From: Myxococcales bacterium
Lineage (GTDB): Bacteria > Myxococcota_A > Polyangia > Polyangiales > Ga0077539
Reading direction: 5' to 3'
Assembly (NCBI GenBank): GCA_013298625.1
Contig: JAAFIF010000083.1
Location: 1-45,107, forward strand
Length of the DNA: 45,107 nt
Of the stretch, positions 41,473-45,107 are shown piece after piece. The stretch's first letter is position 1. Every line of letters starts with the position of its first letter. A model generated the notes under the pieces. That model saw only the letters and a list, made by a program, of their open reading frames with translations, did not search any database and was not told where the DNA came from. The position numbers were made by a program, and so were the translations under genes.

Positions 41473-42448
41473 AGGGATCGCGCGCGAGTGGTACCATGTG
41501 GACAACGGCGACGGCTGGGACCTCGCGCTGTACCGCACGCACCACCCCGCGAAGATCGACCGCAACAAACGCCCGGTGTTCATCGTCCCGGGCTACGGGA
41601 TGAACTCGTTTATCTTTCACTTTCACCCGAGCGGTCGCTCGCTGGCTGCCACCCTCGCCGACCGCGGGCACGAAGTGTTCACTGTTGATCTCCGCGAGCA
41701 GGGCCGCGCCCGCAAAGTCACCAGCGGAAAACAAACTCGCTACGGCCTGAGCGAGCTCGCCCTCGTCGACTTCGCCGCGGCCATCGACGCCGCGCGCGCG
41801 CACACCGTGGCCAAGAGCGACGAGATCGACCTGCTCGGCGCCTCCCTCGGCGGCACGCTCACGATGCTCTACCGCACGCAGTCGAAGAACCCCGCGCCCG
41901 GCCGCGTGGCGCTGCTCGGCTCGCCGATCCGCTGGACGGGAGTGCACCCGCTGTTGAAGCTCCTGTTTGGCTCTCCTGCGCTCGCGGGCGCCGTCGAGAT
42001 CAAGAAGACCCGCGCCCTCGCGGGCCTCGCGCTGCCCGTCGCCGCGCGGCTCGCGCCCTGGGCGCTGAAGATCTACATGAACACCGACGCGACGGACCTC
42101 ACGCACTACAGCGAGATGGTGAACACCGTCGAAGACCCTTCGCGCTACGTCAACCGCGAGATCGCCGAGTGGATCAAGACCCGCGATCTGTTCATCAACG
42201 GGCGCAACCTCACGGACGACGTCGAGCGCTTCACCGACCCGCTGTGCACCATCTTCGCCAACGGCGACGGGATCGTCCCCAAAGAGACCGCGACGTTCGC
42301 GCACTATCACGCGCGAAGCGCACGCAAAGTGCTCATCGAGGCGGGCGACAGGGCGATCCCGTACTCGCACGCGGACATGTTCATCGGCAGAGAAGCGTCG
42401 CGGCTGGTGTTCGAGCCGCTGATCGCGTTTCTCGAAGAGGGACGCTGA
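41459..42448 (+). CDS. Alpha/beta hydrolase
   Basis: A 329-residue alpha/beta hydrolase: oxyanion region VFIVPGYGMNSFIF, nucleophile elbow GASLGGTL (Ser near 137), and the later SPIRWTG and IFANGDGIVP (Asp near 264) and AIPYSHADMFIG (His near 303) completing a Ser-Asp-His triad. The LREQGRARKV/FHFHPSGRSLA stretch and overall layout recall PhaC-like or lipase-like enzymes that act on large acyl or ester substrates. No signal peptide. It overlaps proC by 14 bp, although no direct proline role is suggested. Confidence 0.85.
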   Translation: MRGSEGIAREWYHVDNGDGWDLALYRTHHPAKIDRNKRPVFIVPGYGMNSFIFHFHPSGRSLAATLADRGHEVFTVDLREQGRARKVTSGKQTRYGLSELALVDFAAAIDAARAHTVAKSDEIDLLGASLGGTLTMLYRTQSKNPAPGRVALLGSPIRWTGVHPLLKLLFGSPALAGAVEIKKTRALAGLALPVAARLAPWALKIYMNTDATDLTHYSEMVNTVEDPSRYVNREIAEWIKTRDLFINGRNLTDDVERFTDPLCTIFANGDGIVPKETATFAHYHARSARKVLIEAGDRAIPYSHADMFIGREASRLVFEPLIAFLEEGR

Positions 42449-42489
42449 GCCCACGCGCACCAGTATTCAAGATCGCTGACGATGCTCAT

Positions 42490-42521
42490 ATGACTCTCGT
42501 GCCGCGGTCGCCGCGAGTCAT
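42490..42521 (+). terminator. Hairpin after the hydrolase gene
   Basis: ATGACTC/GAGTCAT arms with a GC-rich loop, 42 bp after the stop of the hydrolase gene and followed by TCTT. A plausible terminator of the proC-hydrolase transcript; the T-run is short. Confidence 0.45.
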
Positions 42522-42633
42522 TCTTCGTCATGTTGCTCCGTGAACTGCGCACGTACTCTGTGCTCCGAACGATCCTGTCACGCCTTCAATGTCTGCAGGC
42601 GCGACGACGCAACTCGTTCAGGAGCAACACACC

Positions 42634-44385
42634 GTGACGATTCGCATTCAGTCCTCGCTTGCTTTGGCTTGTGCCTGTTCGTTGCTCGCGCTCGCCGCGT
42701 GCAGCCCGCCGCCGAACCCGCAGCCCGACGTGGCCGGCCAGGACGCAGCGCCCGCGGACGCGATGGGAGGACAAGACGCGCACGAGCACGACGGCGCGGT
42801 GGAGATGGACGGATCGAGCACGCCCGACGCCGAAGCCGACGGCGGCGGATCGACGCCGGACGCGACCGCCGAGGCCGGGACGCGCAGCGAAGACTGGGGC
42901 TTTCGCCCGATGCCCCACGGATTCGCGTTCGAGAACTACACGAACATGGAGATGCCGACGAACCTCACGCCCGTCGAGATGCGTCGCATCTTCGGGCCGC
43001 AGGTGTGCGAGGGCGGCGCGGCCATGGGCGCGTGCCGACTGGTCCCGCAAGCGCAGCAGTGGATGGAGACGCAGAACAACGGGATGAACGGCGGTCACTG
43101 CGAAGGCATGGCTGTTGTCGCGTCGTTGCTGTACACGGGCGCGCTTCCGGTGGGCATGTTCGGCATGGGGATGAACGCGGGCGACCTCGGCTTCATGGGC
43201 AACGACGCCCTGCAGCGCGAGATCGCGACGTGGTTCGTCACGCAGACCACGCTGCCGATGCTTGAGCGCCGAACGCTCACGCCCTCGCAGGTCGTCGATG
43301 AGCTCTCGCGAGACCTCTCGCTCGGCCGCGCGTTCGGCGGAACGGTGGTCGGCATCTACAAGCGCGGCGGCGGCGGTGGCCACGCGATCACGCCGTACGC
43401 GCTGCGCAGGCCCAACGCGACGACGGTCGAAGTGCTCGCGTACGACAACAACTACGTCAACGCCGAGCGCGTGCTCACGGTCAACCTCGCCACCAACACC
43501 TGGACGTACAACGCGTCGACCAACCCGATGGAAATGGCGTCGCAGTACGAGGGCGACGCCACGACGTTCAACCTGACGCTCGCGGACATCACGCCGCGCA
43601 CGATGTTTCCCCACGCGTGCACGTTCTGCGGCGACTCGCCGATGGACGGCGGCGGGATGCGCGGCGTGCAGGTCTCGCTGCGCGGAGCCGCGGACCTCTC
43701 GATCGCGGACGGCATGGGTCGCACGACGGGCTACGACTCGATGGGACGCGAGGTCAACAACATCCCCGGCGCCGCGCTGCAGCGCGTGCGCAGCGCGCGG
43801 CTGTACACGGACAACCCTGAGCCTGTGTACACCGTTCCGCGCGCGACGCCGCTCACGATCACGCTGGACGGAACGCGCCTCGCCGGCGTCGAGGACACGG
43901 ACCTGCTCATCACGGGTCCCGGCTACTCGCTCGGCATCGACGACGTGATGCTCGACCCCATGCAGCGCGACACCGTCACCCTGCAGCCCGGCGCGCCGGA
44001 CATCACCTATCGCGCCTCGGGGACCGAGACCCCCACGCTCACGCTGGCCTTTCAGCGCCCCGCGGAGGACTACACGATCGAGCTGAGAAGCACTGCGATG
44101 ACCGCGGGTCAGGTGCTGCGTCTCTCCGTCGACTACGCCATGCAGCGCGCGCGCATCAGCTTCGACGGCAGCACCTCGGCGCCGGCCTTCACGCTCTACA
44201 TGGACCGCGTGAGCGAGACGGGCGTGATCAACTTCACGCACGCCGGCGTCAGCGCCACGCCCACCACCGTGCTGTACGTGAACTTCGGCACGTGGAGCGG
44301 CAATGGAATGCCGCTGAGCGTCGGCGTCGACACCAACGGCGACGGCACCATCGACCGCACCGACATGCTCGCCGACCAGTCGTGA
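42634..44385 (+). CDS. Large lipoprotein with papain-like Cys/His arrangement
   Basis: A 583-residue lipoprotein (GTG start at 42634 with GGAG nine bases upstream; lipobox LAAC, Cys23; Asp/Ala/Gly-rich linker to about 85). The central domain has Cys156 at the start of a helix in GGHCEGMAVVASLLY, His250 in GGHAITPYAL and Asp271-Asn272 in LAYDNNYV, in the order Cys, His, Asp/Asn of papain-fold peptidases, with spacing that fits. The C-terminal 270 residues are beta-rich repeats (about 305-580) similar to sandwich domains. A peptidase or transglutaminase-like enzyme is suggested but not proven; loss of activity with ligand binding is the alternative. Confidence 0.65.
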   Translation: MTIRIQSSLALACACSLLALAACSPPPNPQPDVAGQDAAPADAMGGQDAHEHDGAVEMDGSSTPDAEADGGGSTPDATAEAGTRSEDWGFRPMPHGFAFENYTNMEMPTNLTPVEMRRIFGPQVCEGGAAMGACRLVPQAQQWMETQNNGMNGGHCEGMAVVASLLYTGALPVGMFGMGMNAGDLGFMGNDALQREIATWFVTQTTLPMLERRTLTPSQVVDELSRDLSLGRAFGGTVVGIYKRGGGGGHAITPYALRRPNATTVEVLAYDNNYVNAERVLTVNLATNTWTYNASTNPMEMASQYEGDATTFNLTLADITPRTMFPHACTFCGDSPMDGGGMRGVQVSLRGAADLSIADGMGRTTGYDSMGREVNNIPGAALQRVRSARLYTDNPEPVYTVPRATPLTITLDGTRLAGVEDTDLLITGPGYSLGIDDVMLDPMQRDTVTLQPGAPDITYRASGTETPTLTLAFQRPAEDYTIELRSTAMTAGQVLRLSVDYAMQRARISFDGSTSAPAFTLYMDRVSETGVINFTHAGVSATPTTVLYVNFGTWSGNGMPLSVGVDTNGDGTIDRTDMLADQS

Positions 44386-44434
44386 TCGCACGCTGCGGCG
44401 GGTTGGCGAGCGCGTCGTGAGCGACCGCCGGGGG

Positions 44435-44640
44435 GAAGAGCGAAGAGCCAACGAGCCTGTGAAGGAGCGGACTTCTCCACGGCGGGCGAAGGCGAAGAGC
44501 GAGGGGCGAAGAGCGAACGACCCAGTGAAGCCCCGGTTCGCGCCACGGCGGGTTGGCAACGGGCGAAGAGCGACGGGTCAAGACGAGCCCGGTGAACACC
44601 CGCTTCGCGCCACGGCGGGTATGAAACCCGCCGCAAGCGA
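44435..44640. repeat. Degenerate 57-73 bp repeats after the lipoprotein gene
   Basis: Three degraded copies begin with GAAGAGCGA at about 44435, 44508 and 44565. Each carries CC-AGTGAA or similar, then CGCGCCACGGCGGGT in the last two copies (CTCCACGGCGGGC in the first). Confidence 0.6.
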
Positions 44641-44872
44641 CGCTCGAAGCCTCGCGTCGGAAGGTGCGCGAAGCGCGCGACCACGCTCAGCGTGCGGAGC
44701 GAGCCAGCGTACGACGCGATGGACCGAGCGCGACCACGCGCGGCAAAGCGGGCAACGTTGCCCGAGTAACCGGTGCCGACCGCCCCTCCGTATTCGAAAA
44801 CGGTCGAAGAAGGAGGGCCCACGTGATGGGCAACAGGTGCACGCAAGTCCGCGCGGCCAGAGGACAAGTCGC

Positions 44873-45084
44873 GCGACGCGCGGCAGGAACACCCGTTGGA
44901 CGCACGGCGGCCACGCGGCGGCCGATGCGACGCGCGGCAGGCACACCCGTTGGACGCACGGCGGCCACGCGGCGGCCCATGCGACGCGCGGCAGGAACAC
45001 CCGTTGGACGCACGGCCAGAGGACAAGTCGCGCGACGCGCGGCAGGAACACCCGTTGGACGCACGGCCAGAGGACAAGCCTCCG
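44873..45084. repeat. Tandem 51-54 bp repeat array
   Basis: The core GCGACGCGCGGCAGG-ACACCCGTTGGACGCACGG (a or c at the gap) starts at 44873, 44927, 44981 and 45032. Copies are separated by either a GC-rich block (CGGCCACGCGGCGGCC) or CCAGAGGACAAGTCGC. The separators are themselves repeated, so this is not a CRISPR. The core followed by CCAGAGGACAAG occurs in reverse orientation at 193-240. Confidence 0.8.
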
Positions 45085-45107
45085 GCCTTTGCGCGACGCA
45101 GCGTCGC

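Larger units (their letters stand above)
44386..45107. other. Repeat-rich non-coding right end
   Basis: No gene is supported in these 722 bases, although several frames stay open. Two separate families of imperfect repeats are seen (44435-44640 and 44873-45084). The stretch 44660-44860 is ordinary GC-rich spacer, with a possible dyad near CCGGTGCCGACCGCC. Confidence 0.6.

Noticed and set aside
44196..45077. Minus-strand open frame rich in RASNGCSCRA repeats
   Set aside because: It is a by-product of the tandem repeat in GC-rich DNA, overlaps the well-supported lipoprotein gene and lacks any signal or domain.
44873..45084. CRISPR array
   Set aside because: Spacers are 13-17 bp and themselves repeated, not unique; there are no cas genes.
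1..45107. tRNA, rRNA or riboswitch genes
   Set aside because: Reading both strands I found no cloverleaf with TTCGA-type arm, rRNA segment or known riboswitch core; short ones could be missed by eye.

Overview
The window is about 45 kb of uniformly GC-rich DNA carrying some 36 protein genes on both strands and no rRNA or tRNA gene that I can see. The gene content points to a myxobacterium (Myxococcota), probably of the Polyangiales/Sandaracinus type. The signs are many lipoproteins whose signal peptide runs into Asp/Ala-rich linkers, Ser/Thr kinases (one fused to an ATPase and TPR array), an FHA protein, a MYXO-CTERM-like C-terminal anchor, and a multi-copper/di-heme MbnP-MbnH pair. The taxonomic placement is inference from gene style, not from a marker gene.

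Layout. 0.3-2.5 kb: beta-carbonic anhydrase and an amidase-signature hydrolase (minus). 2.7-4.2 kb: a von Willebrand A lipoprotein. 4.46-5.10 kb: the most unusual gene, a thioredoxin-like lipoprotein read through an in-frame TGA that sits exactly where the first cysteine of a CxxC site belongs. This is a candidate selenoprotein that ordinary gene calling would split in two; it lies between two copies of a direct repeat. 5.4-7.8 kb: a LysR regulator divergent from a SnoaL-like/NmrA-like operon. 7.8-15.1 kb: 2OG-Fe(II) oxygenase, MYXO-CTERM protein, PD-(D/E)XK-like protein, PepP-type aminopeptidase, FHA regulator, outer-membrane-like protein, PrsW protease. 15.2 kb: leucyl/phenylalanyl-tRNA-protein transferase.

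15.9-22.7 kb looks like a metal/redox block: MbnP-like protein and its MbnH di-heme enzyme (overlapping genes), an RCK protein with a pore-less channel-like N-terminus, a RegB/RegA (PrrB/PrrA) redox two-component pair with the quinone motif and redox cysteine retained, a His/Cys-rich lipoprotein directly upstream of regA, and a divergent Cys-motif barrel-like protein. 22.8-29.1 kb: an EEP-fold phosphohydrolase, a 1272-residue kinase-ATPase-TPR signalling protein, and a cyclic-2,3-diphosphoglycerate-synthetase-like GTPase-fold protein. 29.2-34.5 kb: acyltransferase plus SDR (overlapping), prolyl-tRNA synthetase, a MQPGM-repeat lipoprotein, a FabV/TER-type enoyl reductase. 34.5-37.8 kb: lipoproteins, a lower-GC patch with a cysteine-less thioredoxin-like protein and the stump of a truncated gene, and a second Ser/Thr kinase.

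38.2-42.4 kb is a complete proline-from-glutamate set: proB-proA on the minus strand, divergent from proC, which overlaps an alpha/beta hydrolase gene. 42.6-44.4 kb encodes a large lipoprotein with a papain-like Cys/His arrangement. Both window ends are non-coding and repeat-rich, and the repeat at the right end reappears in the opposite orientation at the left end. A short motif starting with TGA supplies the stop codon of three unrelated genes (at 4164, 5100 and 36720), which suggests a mobile REP-like element that settles at gene ends.
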